This document shows, piece by piece, positions 8,216 to 15,863 of a DNA stretch of 38,685 bases. The notes below the pieces were generated by a model, which was not told where the DNA came from, did not search any database, and saw only the letters and a list, made by a program, of their open reading frames with translations. Made by a program: the position numbers and the translations under genes. The stretch is from an uncultured Oscillibacter sp. (GTDB lineage: Bacteria; Bacillota; Clostridia; Oscillospirales; Oscillospiraceae). Numbering within the stretch: the first letter of the stretch is position 1; each line of letters starts with the position of its first letter. The DNA lies in assembly GCA_900770295.1 (NCBI GenBank), contig CAAGJQ010000135.1, positions 1 to 38,685 on the forward strand, in the 5' to 3' direction.

Positions 8216-9028
8216 ATGTATCTGGCTGACTATCACACCCACTCCCGCATCTCCCCGGACGCCCGGGCTCCCATGGCGGACATGGCAGAGGCTGCCATCG
8301 CGGCGGGACTGGATGAGCTCTGCTTCACGGACCATGTGGAGCCGATCACCTGGGGCTCTACCCGGCTGCGGGAGACGCCCTACGATTGGTCCGCCCTCGT
8401 GGAGGAGTACCGCGCCGCCCGGGAGGCCGCCGGGGACCGCATCACCCTGCGGCTGGGCATCGAGCTGGGAGACGCGCCGTGGAGCTTTTCCCATACGGAA
8501 AAACTGATCTCCGATGCCCCGGAGCTGGACTTTGTCATCGGCTCCGTCCACATGCTGTCGGAGAAGTTCCGGGGCGTGGACCTGTATTTCTTCGACCCCA
8601 GGGACGAGGCGGAGGCCCGGGCCGGCATGGCGGACTATCTGGGCCAGGTGCAGAAGCTGGCCGAATGGGGCAGGTTCAACGTGCTGGGTCATCTGACGCT
8701 GCCCCTGCGGTATCTCAACGAGAACCGGGGCTTCCACCTGACCTTCGACGGCTTTGAGGAGGAGATCGAGCGCATTCTCCGGACGCTGATCGAAAACGGC
8801 CGGGGCATCGAGCTGAACACCAACCGGGGTCATACGCCGCTGCCGGACGGGAAGTGGCTGCGGATGTACCGCCGTCTGGGAGGCGAGATCATCACCCTGG
8901 GCACCGACGCCCACACGCCGGAGTACGTGGGCAGCGCCATCCGGGAGCGGCAGCAGCTTTTGAAGGCGTGCGGCTTCCGGCGGTTCTGCACCTTTGAGCG
9001 CCAGCAGCCCGTCTGGCACGAACTGTGA
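8216..9028 (+). CDS. PHP-domain phosphoesterase (histidinol-phosphatase HisJ/HisK family)
   Basis: PHP-domain metalloenzymes hydrolyse phosphate esters; the closest described subfamily is histidinol-phosphatase, which makes histidinol in histidine synthesis. The roughly 270-residue protein has the metal ligands in YHTHS (His7, His9), FTDH (His40), GSVHML, and the C-terminal GTDAHTP. The ATG at 8216 is preferred over a GTG at 8204 because GAGGA ends 5 bases before it. It follows dnaJ by 8 bases and is probably cotranscribed. No other histidine gene is nearby, so the substrate is uncertain. Confidence 0.82.
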   Translation: MYLADYHTHSRISPDARAPMADMAEAAIAAGLDELCFTDHVEPITWGSTRLRETPYDWSALVEEYRAAREAAGDRITLRLGIELGDAPWSFSHTEKLISDAPELDFVIGSVHMLSEKFRGVDLYFFDPRDEAEARAGMADYLGQVQKLAEWGRFNVLGHLTLPLRYLNENRGFHLTFDGFEEEIERILRTLIENGRGIELNTNRGHTPLPDGKWLRMYRRLGGEIITLGTDAHTPEYVGSAIRERQQLLKACGFRRFCTFERQQPVWHEL

Positions 9029-9057
9029 TTGATTTTTCGAAATACCGGGAGTACAAT
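9029..9057 (+). promoter_or_regulatory. Promoter of rpiB
   Basis: TTGATT (9029-9034), a 17-base spacer and TACAAT (9052-9057) lie directly after the PHP gene stop. This gives rpiB its own sigma-A type promoter in addition to any read-through from the heat-shock operon. Confidence 0.75.
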
Positions 9058-9095
9058 GGTCCCACAAACTTTAAAAACAAAGGGAGAATGCGACT

Positions 9096-9533
9096 ATGAA
9101 AATTGCTCTGGGCTGTGACCACGGCGGCTACGCGCTGAAACAGGAGATCATCAAGGTCCTGGAAAAGCTGGGCCATGAATACGAGGACTTCGGCTGCTAC
9201 TCCACGGAGAGCTGCGACTATCCGGACTTCGGCGCCGCCGCCGCCCGGGCTGTGGCGGAGGGCAAGTGCGACCGGGGCATCGTCATCTGCACCACCGGCA
9301 TCGGCATCTCCATCGCCGCCAACAAGATCAAGGGCATCCGCTGCGCCCACTGTGCCGACTGCCTGCAGGCCGAGATGACCCGCCGCCACAACGACGCCAA
9401 CATGATGGCCATCGGCGCGGGCTTTACCGGCAAAAACATGGCCGAGCGGATGGTGGAGGTCTTTTTGAGCACGGAGTTCGAGGGCGGCCGCCACGAGCGC
9501 CGGGTCAACAAGATGATGGCGCTGGAGGGCTGA
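9096..9533 (+). CDS. rpiB: Ribose-5-phosphate isomerase B
   Basis: RpiB interconverts ribose 5-phosphate and ribulose 5-phosphate in the non-oxidative pentose phosphate pathway; relatives act on allose or galactose phosphates. The 145-residue protein, of normal length, has GCDHGG (residues 6-11), the catalytic Cys65 in ICTTGIGISIAANK, and His98 in RRHNDANMMAIG. The usual CGTG at the active site is CTTG here, a mild variation that also occurs in the LacAB/RpiB superfamily, so the exact sugar is not certain. GGGAG lies before the ATG. Confidence 0.9.
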   Translation: MKIALGCDHGGYALKQEIIKVLEKLGHEYEDFGCYSTESCDYPDFGAAAARAVAEGKCDRGIVICTTGIGISIAANKIKGIRCAHCADCLQAEMTRRHNDANMMAIGAGFTGKNMAERMVEVFLSTEFEGGRHERRVNKMMALEG

Positions 9534-9565
9534 GGCTCCGGCGCGTTTGAAAAGAGGTGACGAGG

Positions 9566-10612
9566 ATGGCAGGTCCGCGCGGCTACCGCAATTACCGCGG
9601 GCGCACATCAAAAGGAAAAATCGCCCTGGCGGTGGTACTGGTGCTGGTGATTTTTGCTGCCATCACCGTCATGGTCTTACAGCAGTATATCGTCTACGAT
9701 GAGACGGGCAGTCCCCGGATCGAGCTTCCCTGGCAGAAGGACGCCCCCGCGGAAGAGGAGAACCAGGAAGACGTGCAGGACTTCGATTTAAAGATCGAGG
9801 AACCGGAGGGGCCGCCGGAGCTCTATGCCTTTACAGTGCCTGTGGGCACACTGACCCAGGAGGGCTGGAAAGATGCATGGATGGGCGCGTCGTTGATGTC
9901 CGCACCGCCCTATAACGCGGCGGCTGTCACCCTGAAGGACAGCACCGGCAAGGTCTATTTCGACTCCGGCAGCGCCGTGTCCGGCTCCGTGGAGATCGCG
10001 GAGGATACCGGTACGGTTTTGGCGCAGGTCACCGGAGAGACGTCTTCGCTCTACACCATCGCCCGGATATCCTGCTTCCACGACCCCAAGGCCGCCAATG
10101 GCGATGTGGAGGGCATGGGCCTGAAAAACACCGGCGGGTATATCTTCTACGACGGGAACAACAGTCAGTGGCTGGACCCCGGAAAGCCCGCCGCCCGGCA
10201 GTATCTCTGCGGCATCGCCAAAGAGGCGGCGGAACTCGGCTTTGACGAGATCCTGCTGACAGATGTCAGCTACCCCACGGAGGGGAAGCTGGACAAGATC
10301 GACTACGGGGAGGAGCTGCCCTCCCGGAATCTCTTGACCTTCCTGACGGAGATGCGCACGGCGCTGGAGCCTTACGGCGTGGCGCTGTCCATCGAGGTGC
10401 CGGAGACGGTCATTGCCGAGGGGAGCGACCCCGATGCCGGACTGGCGCTGGCGGAGATCGCGCCGCTGGTGGACCGGGTGTACGCCCGGACCGCGCCGGA
10501 AAAGGTTGAGAGTCTTACCGCCGCTGTCACCGCCGCCGGCACCACCACGGCCTTTGTGCCGGAGCTGGAGGCGTATACCGGCGAGGTGTCCGGCAGCTGC
10601 CTGATCGGCTGA
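9566..10612 (+). CDS. Membrane-anchored putative glycoside-hydrolase-like protein
   Basis: The protein (348 residues) starts with a basic stretch, one membrane helix (about residues 17-38), then an acidic linker (about 60-75) and an extracellular domain. The C-terminal half, with ELGFDEILLTDVSYP, a following MRTALEPYG stretch and GVALSIEVPE, resembles the TIM-barrel putative glycoside hydrolases of the DUF4015 type; this is a weak pattern-based match. The ATG at 9566 is chosen because AAAGAGGTG lies upstream; an in-frame GTG at 9557 overlaps that site. It is probably anchored outside the cell and concerned with wall or polysaccharide, but substrate and activity are unknown. Confidence 0.6.
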   Translation: MAGPRGYRNYRGRTSKGKIALAVVLVLVIFAAITVMVLQQYIVYDETGSPRIELPWQKDAPAEEENQEDVQDFDLKIEEPEGPPELYAFTVPVGTLTQEGWKDAWMGASLMSAPPYNAAAVTLKDSTGKVYFDSGSAVSGSVEIAEDTGTVLAQVTGETSSLYTIARISCFHDPKAANGDVEGMGLKNTGGYIFYDGNNSQWLDPGKPAARQYLCGIAKEAAELGFDEILLTDVSYPTEGKLDKIDYGEELPSRNLLTFLTEMRTALEPYGVALSIEVPETVIAEGSDPDAGLALAEIAPLVDRVYARTAPEKVESLTAAVTAAGTTTAFVPELEAYTGEVSGSCLIG

Positions 10613-10622
10613 AACCGCATAC

Positions 10623-10657
10623 AAAACCCGCCCGTGCCAATGGCACGGGCGGGTTTT
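10623..10657. terminator. Bidirectional terminator between convergent genes
   Basis: A perfect 16 bp stem (10623-10638 with 10642-10657, loop AAT) begins with AAAA and ends with TTTT, so it can serve both the plus-strand gene before it and the minus-strand operon after it. Confidence 0.93.
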
Positions 10658-10663
10658 CCGTGT

Positions 10664-10963
10664 TCAGCGGTGCTCGTCCTCATATGCGCGGAGGGTGCCC
10701 TCCGTCAGAAGGGACAGCCTGTGGAGCCGCTCGTTCACCATGTCCCACATGCACATGGGCAGATGGTCCCGGTGGCCCCGGTGGAGCGTCACGCACTCAA
10801 AGCAGTTGCCGTGGTGGGGGCAGGCCTCCTGGCAGGGGCAGTGGTCCCCGGATTCCCGGACCTGCTTCAAAAACTCCCGCTTGATGGCCATGGCCTCCTC
10901 ATGGCGGCCCTCCCGGTCCAGCTCGTTCTGCCGGATGGCCAGTTCGTTCCCGTCGATTTTCAT
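10664..10963 (-). CDS. Small cysteine- and histidine-rich protein, function unknown
   Basis: A 99-residue soluble protein. The N-terminal half is a charged helix; the middle holds CPCQEACPHHGNCFECV, followed by HRGHRDHLPMCMWDM, so six Cys and several His could bind zinc or an iron-sulfur cluster. I do not recognise the family with certainty. It is the last gene of the minus-strand operon, 11 bases after the MBL-fold gene, and has AAGGAGGAG before its ATG. The clean ribosome binding site and terminator make it a real gene. Confidence 0.75.
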   Translation of the reverse strand: MKIDGNELAIRQNELDREGRHEEAMAIKREFLKQVRESGDHCPCQEACPHHGNCFECVTLHRGHRDHLPMCMWDMVNERLHRLSLLTEGTLRAYEDEHR

Positions 10964-10974
10964 GGGGCTCCTCC

Positions 10975-11676
10975 TTAAAACACAAATGTCTGTCCCACAC
11001 CGGTCACGGGCACAGTCTGCGCCGCGAAGTCCGGGTACTGGGCCAGAAACCGCTGGGTAAAGGCGAAATCATCCCACTGGTGCATGGGGAGGAAGCGGCG
11101 GATCTCCGCCAGCTCCAGAAAGTATTTCGGCCCCCGGAAGCCGTCCTCGCCCAGCCGGGAGTCCAGGGGCAGCATGGCCAGATCCAGACGGCGGCCCCGG
11201 AGCGGCTCGGTATACCGCTTGAAGTTGACCTCCATGTTCCGGTTCCAGCCGGGGTCCTCGCCCTGCCAGTGCCACCAGTTCAGGTCTCCGGCGTGGAAAA
11301 CCGTCCGGCCGTCCGCCGTCACCAGAAACGCCACGCCCTCGTCCGTGGAGGGCAGGGTCTCCACCGTGACGCCGGGCAGGGGCGCGGCAGTCTCGCTGCC
11401 GCCCAGGGTCAGGCATCTGGCGGCAGTCTCATCGGACAGGCCCCATCTGGCCCGGTTCCGGGGAGAGAGCCTGATATCCTTCCCAAGCAGGAACGCGGCG
11501 GCGTCCAGCGAAAAGATCTCCGGCTTGAAGTGGTCCTCGTGGCGGTGGCTGGAAAAGACCAGCAGGGGGACCCCCGGCCGCAGGGCCGGGAGTTCCCCTT
11601 TCCACCAGTCAAACAGCAGTGTCACAGACGGCAGCTCCACCAGAAAGCCGCTGTGCTCCAGAAATGTGACCCGCAT
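10975..11676 (-). CDS. MBL-fold metal-dependent hydrolase
   Basis: A 233-residue metallo-beta-lactamase-fold protein. The metal-binding motif is HRHEDH in SSHRHEDHF (residues about 43-51), and FHAGDLNWWHW supplies the later His/Asp ligands. It lacks the extra domains of RNase J or glyoxalase II; the simple form resembles the UlaG/YcjI-like small MBL hydrolases. Substrate unknown. The ATG shares one base with the preceding stop codon (TAATG), so translation is coupled to the YbjQ gene. Confidence 0.85.
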   Translation of the reverse strand: MRVTFLEHSGFLVELPSVTLLFDWWKGELPALRPGVPLLVFSSHRHEDHFKPEIFSLDAAAFLLGKDIRLSPRNRARWGLSDETAARCLTLGGSETAAPLPGVTVETLPSTDEGVAFLVTADGRTVFHAGDLNWWHWQGEDPGWNRNMEVNFKRYTEPLRGRRLDLAMLPLDSRLGEDGFRGPKYFLELAEIRRFLPMHQWDDFAFTQRFLAQYPDFAAQTVPVTGVGQTFVF

Positions 11677-11987
11677 TATTTCAGCTTCACGGCGGTGCCG
11701 TAGGCGATGACCTCGGCGGCGCCCTGCATCACGGCGGAGGACCCGAAGCGGATGTTGAGGATGGCGTCGGCGCCCAGGGCGTTGGCCTCGTCCACCATCC
11801 GCTTGGTGGCGATCTGCCGGGCCTCGGTCAGCATCTCCGTGTAGCCGACGATCTCACCGCCCACCAGGGTTTTCATGCCGGCCATGAAATCCTTGCCGAA
11901 GTTTTTGGACTGGACCACCGTGCCTTTCACCAGACCCAGAGGCTCCACCTCTTTGCCGGGAACATAGTCAATATTGAGCAGCAGCAT
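11676..11987 (-). CDS. YbjQ/UPF0145 family protein
   Basis: A 103-residue protein of the YbjQ (DUF74) family, which forms small pentameric beta-alpha assemblies of unknown function. Recognisable features are the VKGTVVQSKNFGKD segment, RQIATKRMVDEANALGADAI and the final VIAYGTAVKL. Its first 20 bases lie inside the 3' end of the preceding membrane-protein gene, whose tail codons supply its GGAGGAG ribosome binding site. Function in this operon is unknown. Confidence 0.88.
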   Translation of the reverse strand: MLLLNIDYVPGKEVEPLGLVKGTVVQSKNFGKDFMAGMKTLVGGEIVGYTEMLTEARQIATKRMVDEANALGADAILNIRFGSSAVMQGAAEVIAYGTAVKLK

Positions 11988-12228
11988 CTTCTTCTCCTCC
12001 TTGAATTTCTTTCAGTCGAATGTGTAGGGATATCCAGACGGGCACCACGGCCCCAAGGTCTATCAGGGAAATCACCAGCAGCACTATGGACACCACGGCG
12101 CTGTCCGTGTTCCGGTGGGCCCAGAACAGCAGCCCGGCCGCTGCCAGCTGCACCACCGTGGAGAACACGGCGCTCTGAATGGCGCTTTTCCGGCGCAGCG
12201 CCTGGCGCTCAGTATTGGGCCGCGTCAT
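11968..12228 (-). CDS. Small two-helix membrane protein with GGEED tail (copy 2)
   Basis: An 86-residue protein from the ATG at 12228, which follows GGAGGTGAGG. It has a basic N terminus, two membrane helices (about 22-42 and 50-72) and the cytoplasmic tail RLKEIQGGEEDAAAQY. The same tail ends the next upstream gene product, and a divergent version ends the MerR regulator, so the three share a module. Codons of the tail contain the ribosome binding site and start of the YbjQ gene. No function is known; a sensor or membrane-stress role under MerR control is a guess. Confidence 0.8.
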   Translation of the reverse strand: MTRPNTERQALRRKSAIQSAVFSTVVQLAAAGLLFWAHRNTDSAVVSIVLLVISLIDLGAVVPVWISLHIRLKEIQGGEEDAAAQY

Positions 12229-12475
12229 CTTCCTCACCTCCGTCAATCTCCCGCAGGCGCTGGCGCAGGGCCAGCACCACGCCGATCACGGCGGCACCGC
12301 CCAGCACGCCGTAGAGCGCCAGCAGCAACGCGGCCGCGCCGCACTCTCCCGCCCGGGCCGCCTCCAGCGCGGTCAGGGCCACCGCCAGGATCAGTCCCGC
12401 CAGCCACAGCAAAACCACCACAGCGGAGAGAATGGAGCCTTTCCGCTTTCCACGGCGCTCAGAATTGCTTCGCAT
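12209..12475 (-). CDS. Small two-helix membrane protein with GGEED tail (copy 1)
   Basis: An 88-residue protein from the ATG at 12475. A longer reading to 12610 only runs antisense-like through MerR codons in another frame and has no ribosome binding site. It has a basic N terminus, two hydrophobic helices (about 15-36 and 48-70) and the tail RLREIDGGEEDDAAQY, almost identical to the following paralogue. It overlaps the MerR gene by 17 bases and the next gene by 20 bases, indicating tight translational coupling. Function unknown. Confidence 0.8.
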   Translation of the reverse strand: MRSNSERRGKRKGSILSAVVVLLWLAGLILAVALTALEAARAGECGAAALLLALYGVLGGAAVIGVVLALRQRLREIDGGEEDDAAQY

Positions 12476-13109
12476 CGTCGATCTCCCTCCTTCCGATCTC
12501 CCGGATGCGCTGCACCAGGGAGACGATGACGCCCAGCGCCACCAGGGCCGGGATGGCCAGGAACACCGCCAGCAGCGGCAGGGGCGGCGCTCCGGCGGGG
12601 TCCGTCTCAAAGGCCCAGAGGAACAGCCACATCAGCCCCAGCATCAGCAGGACCATCAAAACCGTCACCGCCACCGGCGCCACATAGCGGACCCGGACGT
12701 CCTCGTGCTGCCTGTTCTGGAAGGTGGTGCCGGACTGCTCCATGGCCTCCATCTCCGCGAGAATGGCCCCGGCGTCCAGGTCCTCCAGCCGCTCCTGCCG
12801 GTCTGTGAGCGCGGAGCACAGCCGGATGGACTGCTCCAGATTCTCCCGCTCCCGCTCCAGCGTCACCAGATGGCGGCGCATGCCGTCGCCCACGGTGTGG
12901 CCGCCGCTCTGCATCCGGCGGATCTCCTCCAGCGGCACGCCCAGCTTCCGCAGCAGCTTGATCCGCCGCAGGGCGTCCACCTCGGCCTCGCCGTAGTCCC
13001 GGTAGCCGTTCTCACTGTTCCGGTGGGGGGCCAGCAGGCCCTCGGCCTCGTAAAAGCGGATATTTTTCTTCGTGATGCCCACCAGGGCCTCCACCTCGTT
13101 GATTTTCAT
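12459..13109 (-). CDS. MerR-family regulator with C-terminal membrane module
   Basis: A 216-residue regulator. The N-terminal winged helix KINEVEALVGITKKNIRFYE and the NGYRDY motif are standard for MerR proteins, followed by the dimerisation helix up to about residue 105. Instead of a soluble effector domain it ends with two membrane helices (about 140-160 and 172-195) and the tail QRIREIGRREIDDAKQF, related to the tails of the two small membrane proteins downstream. This suggests the regulator is membrane-bound and senses something at the membrane. The ATG at 13109 is chosen because GAGGTG lies just before it. A typical MerR operator-promoter sits upstream, so it is probably autoregulated. 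Confidence 0.88.
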   Translation of the reverse strand: MKINEVEALVGITKKNIRFYEAEGLLAPHRNSENGYRDYGEAEVDALRRIKLLRKLGVPLEEIRRMQSGGHTVGDGMRRHLVTLERERENLEQSIRLCSALTDRQERLEDLDAGAILAEMEAMEQSGTTFQNRQHEDVRVRYVAPVAVTVLMVLLMLGLMWLFLWAFETDPAGAPPLPLLAVFLAIPALVALGVIVSLVQRIREIGRREIDDAKQF

Positions 13110-13130
13110 ACCGCTCACCTCGTCTCTGAT

Positions 13131-13164
13131 GGTATCGTATACCTTCTACAAGGGGGAAGGTCAA
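13131..13164 (-). promoter_or_regulatory. MerR-type promoter and operator
   Basis: On the minus strand -35 TTGACC (13164-13159) and -10 TACGAT (13139-13134) are 19 bases apart, and between them lies the inverted repeat ACCTTC-N9-GAAGGT (13141-13161). An overlong spacer with the dyad inside it is the hallmark of MerR-activated promoters, which are twisted into shape by the regulator. Confidence 0.8.
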
Positions 13165-13213
13165 GTGTTTTTGAAAAAAATTCTGGGGAGGGGTGGGAAC
13201 CGGACTCCCCATG

Positions 13214-13222
13214 TGGTATGAT
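13214..13222 (+). promoter_or_regulatory. Extended -10 promoter of mutY operon
   Basis: TGGTATGAT contains the extended TG motif plus TATGAT. No good -35 box lies at the right distance. The start of transcription would fall around 13229, so either of two nearby ATG codons could be used. Confidence 0.45.
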
Positions 13223-13249
13223 GATACCATGAGAGAACAGGAACTGACA

Positions 13250-14308
13250 ATGGAAAATGCACGGAAGCGGCTGACAGAGCCGCTTCTGGTCTGGTTCCGG
13301 CAGAATGCCCGGGACCTGCCCTGGCGCCGCACGGAGGACCCGTACCGCATCTGGGTGTCGGAGATCATGCTCCAGCAGACCCGGGTGGCGGCGGTGCTGG
13401 GCTATTACGCCCGCTTTCTGGAGGCCTTCCCCTCGGTGGAGGCTTTGGCCGCCGCGCCGGAGGACCGCCTGATGAAGCTGTGGGAGGGGCTGGGCTATTA
13501 CAGCCGGGCCCGAAATCTCCAGCGGGCGGCGAAGGCCGTGGTGGAGATGGGCGGCTTCCCGGATACCTACGAGGGTCTGCTGGCCCTGCCGGGCATCGGG
13601 GACTACACCGCCAGCGCCATCGCCTCGGCGGCCTTTGGCCGGCGGGAGGCGGCGGTGGACGGCAACGTACTGCGGGTGGTGACCCGGCTCACCGACTGCC
13701 ACGACGACATCCTGGACCCAAAGACGAAAAAAGCCATCCGGGAGCAGGTGCAATCCGTCATGCCGGAGACGGCGGCGGACATCCGCGTATTCAACCAGGC
13801 CACCATGGAACTGGGGGCCACGGTCTGCGTCCCCAACGGCCCGCCCAAATGTGAGCTGTGCCCCGTCCGGGACCTCTGTCTGGGCCGCATCCGGGGCACG
13901 GCGGAGACGCTGCCGGTGAAGAAGCCCAAGAAGGCCCGGCGGGTGGAGGAAAAGACCGTGTTCCTGCTGCTGCGGGAGGACCGGGTAGCCCTGTGCCGCC
14001 GGCCCGATACGGGATTGCTGGCGGGGCTATGGGAGTTTCCCAACGTGGAGGGGACTCTGGACGAGGAAAACGCCCCGGCGCAGGTAGCGGCCTGGGGGCT
14101 GGAGCCGAAGGCGTGGAAAAACAGGCTGACGGCGAAGCACATCTTCACCCACGTGGAGTGGCACATGACCGGGTACACCCTGGAGGTGGCCGGAGACGGC
14201 CCGGCGGAATTCGAGTGGGTGGACGCGGCCGGGCTGGAGAGCCACGCGGTGCCCTCGGCCTTTGCGAGATACTATGCGGAGGCCGGAGAGGCGCTTATGA
14301 CAGAGTGA
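13250..14308 (+). CDS. mutY: Adenine DNA glycosylase MutY
   Basis: MutY removes adenine mispaired with 8-oxoguanine. The roughly 352-residue protein has the WRRTEDPYRIWVSEIMLQQT start, the helix-hairpin-helix LPGIGDYTASAIAS with catalytic Asp in AVDGNVLRV, and an Fe-S site with spacing C-x7-C-x2-C-x5-C (CVPNGPPKCELCPVRDLC), one residue longer in the first gap than in E. coli. The C-terminal NUDIX-like domain that recognises 8-oxoG is present (LLAGLWEFP, KHIFTHVEWHM). The ATG at 13250 has AGGA 7 bases upstream; an ATG at 13229 in the same frame is the alternative. It heads a plus-strand operon. Confidence 0.95.
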   Translation: MENARKRLTEPLLVWFRQNARDLPWRRTEDPYRIWVSEIMLQQTRVAAVLGYYARFLEAFPSVEALAAAPEDRLMKLWEGLGYYSRARNLQRAAKAVVEMGGFPDTYEGLLALPGIGDYTASAIASAAFGRREAAVDGNVLRVVTRLTDCHDDILDPKTKKAIREQVQSVMPETAADIRVFNQATMELGATVCVPNGPPKCELCPVRDLCLGRIRGTAETLPVKKPKKARRVEEKTVFLLLREDRVALCRRPDTGLLAGLWEFPNVEGTLDEENAPAQVAAWGLEPKAWKNRLTAKHIFTHVEWHMTGYTLEVAGDGPAEFEWVDAAGLESHAVPSAFARYYAEAGEALMTE

Positions 14309-14363
14309 CACATGGCGCCTGCATCCGGGGGACATGACGGAACGACATGAAAGGAGAACATTT

Positions 14364-14606
14364 ATGGGACTGCTGGTGGGCCTGCCCCTGGGTATCTTCC
14401 GGCTGCTGTTCAGCCTGATCATGCTGGCGCTGCGGCTGGCCGTGCCCATCGCGGTCATCGTGGTGCTGGTGATGCTGTACCGCCGGAGCAAAGGCGGCCG
14501 GACCGGTCAGCCCAAGCGGGAGGCGCCCAAGGAGCCGGAATTTGACGGCCCGGTGTACACGGTGGATTACGAGGAAGTGGACGGAGACGAAGATGGAACT
14601 CCTTAA
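14364..14606 (+). CDS. Small single-helix membrane protein, function unknown
   Basis: An 80-residue protein starting at the ATG 14364, which follows AAAGGAG. Residues about 5-37 form one long or two short membrane helices (PLGIFRLLFSLIMLALRL and a Val/Ile-rich run); the rest is a basic then acidic cytoplasmic tail ending GDEDGTP. No family recognised. It overlaps the next small gene by 14 bases. Confidence 0.7.
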   Translation: MGLLVGLPLGIFRLLFSLIMLALRLAVPIAVIVVLVMLYRRSKGGRTGQPKREAPKEPEFDGPVYTVDYEEVDGDEDGTP

Positions 14607-14787
14607 TATTCTGCTGATCGCCCTGCTTCTGCTGCTTTTGCGGAAGCTGATCTGGTGCCTGCGGTGGCTGTGGTGCTATTACCACGGCCAGGAGACGCCG
14701 GCGCCCATTTCCTTCCTCCCCCGGCGGACCGGGGAGGGATTTCAGGGTCATATCCAAAGGACGAAAGAGGACGACAGGGAGGACTGA
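14593..14787 (+). CDS. Small Trp/Leu-rich membrane protein, function unknown
   Basis: A 64-residue protein beginning at the ATG 14593 inside the end of the preceding gene, with GGAGACG upstream. One very hydrophobic helix (MELLNILLIALLLLLLRK) is followed by a Trp/Cys/Tyr cluster (WCLRWLWCYYHG) and a polar tail. No homologue recognised. Tight packing between its neighbours supports that it is translated. Confidence 0.6.
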   Translation: MELLNILLIALLLLLLRKLIWCLRWLWCYYHGQETPAPISFLPRRTGEGFQGHIQRTKEDDRED

Positions 14788-14789
14788 CC

Positions 14790-15272
14790 ATGCCGTTTTG
14801 GAAAAAGAGCGAGGACCCCTGGGACGTGGAGCCGGAAAAGCGGCGGCCCGTCCCGGCGGAAAACGGGGAGAAGGGCCCCGGACTGCTGGACCAGCTCCAG
14901 GACTGGAACGAGGCCCGGAAGGCGGAGAAAGCCCGGCGGGAGACACCGCCGCCACCCATTCCCTGCCCCTGGTGCGGAAAGACGATGGAGACCGGCTATC
15001 TCATGGGCAACCGGGGCATCTGGTGGGCACCGGGACGGCCGGACGCCTGGGCAAAGTGGGTCAGCGTTGCCGCGGCGGAGGGCGCCTTTCAGGTGGACAC
15101 CGAGGGAGGACTGGCCACCTACCGGACTGCCTGGGTCTGCCGGGACTGCGGAAAAATAGTGTTGGAACTGCCGGACGCCCCGGATACCCCGGAGGGCCGG
15201 ACCCAGCAGGAATACGAGGACGAGCTTCGCGGCTACGCGGAGCAGGCAAACAAAAGAGAGGGAGAAAACTGA
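14790..15272 (+). CDS. Zinc-ribbon protein (DUF6487-like)
   Basis: A 160-residue soluble protein from the ATG 14790, which follows AGGGAGG. A charged N-terminal region (1-55) precedes a zinc-ribbon module with CPWCGKTMETGYL and WVCRDCGKIVLEL, between them a GIWWAPG stretch. This C-x2-C/C-x2-C pattern matches small DUF6487-type proteins; function unknown. It ends 3 bases before tdk, so is likely cotranscribed with it. Confidence 0.75.
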   Translation: MPFWKKSEDPWDVEPEKRRPVPAENGEKGPGLLDQLQDWNEARKAEKARRETPPPPIPCPWCGKTMETGYLMGNRGIWWAPGRPDAWAKWVSVAAAEGAFQVDTEGGLATYRTAWVCRDCGKIVLELPDAPDTPEGRTQQEYEDELRGYAEQANKREGEN

Positions 15273-15275
15273 CCA

Positions 15276-15863
15276 ATGGCACAGCTTTATTTCAAATACG
15301 GAGCCATGGGCTCCAGCAAGACGGCCAACGCCCTGATGGCCCGGTTCAACTACGAGGAGCGGGGCCAGCAGACGCTGCTGGTGAAGCCCCGGATCGACAC
15401 CCGGGACGGGGACCACATGGTGGTCTCCCGCATCGGGCTGACCCACGAGTGCATCTACTTTGACGAATTGCAGCAGCTCTCCATCATGGAGCTCCAGCAG
15501 AACGCCTGCATCATCGTGGACGAGGCCCAGTTCCTCACAAAGGACGAGGTCATGTACCTGGTCTATCTGGTGGACGATTTGGGCATCCCCGTCATCTGCT
15601 ACGGATTGCGGGCGGACTTCAAGGGCGACCTGTTCCCTGGCAGCGAGGCGCTGCTGGTGATGGCGGACAAGATCGAGGAGGTCAAGACCATCTGCTGGTG
15701 CGGCAAGAAGGCCATGTTCAACGCCCGGTTCGACGCCAACGGCAAGGTCCTCAAGGAGGGCGAGCAGGTGGTGCTGGGGGCCAATGACCAGTACATCGGC
15801 CTGTGCCGCAAGCACTGGAGAGCCGGCGACCTGGGCCCGGACTTCGACGTGACGAAGGTATGA
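15276..15863 (+). CDS. tdk: Thymidine kinase (type II, TK1-like)
   Basis: Phosphorylates thymidine to dTMP in nucleoside salvage. The 195-residue protein has the P-loop GAMGSSKT (residues 9-16), the catalytic Glu83 in VDEAQFL, and the lasso domain with zinc cysteines CWC and GLC before the C terminus. Length is normal. AGAGGGAGAA lies before the ATG. It is translationally coupled to the following radical SAM gene by an ATGA overlap. Confidence 0.95.
   Translation: MAQLYFKYGAMGSSKTANALMARFNYEERGQQTLLVKPRIDTRDGDHMVVSRIGLTHECIYFDELQQLSIMELQQNACIIVDEAQFLTKDEVMYLVYLVDDLGIPVICYGLRADFKGDLFPGSEALLVMADKIEEVKTICWCGKKAMFNARFDANGKVLKEGEQVVLGANDQYIGLCRKHWRAGDLGPDFDVTKV

Noticed and set aside
12476..12610. 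Longer start for the first small membrane protein
   Set aside because: The extra 45 residues are Arg/Trp/Pro-rich out-of-frame reading of the MerR gene with no ribosome binding site.
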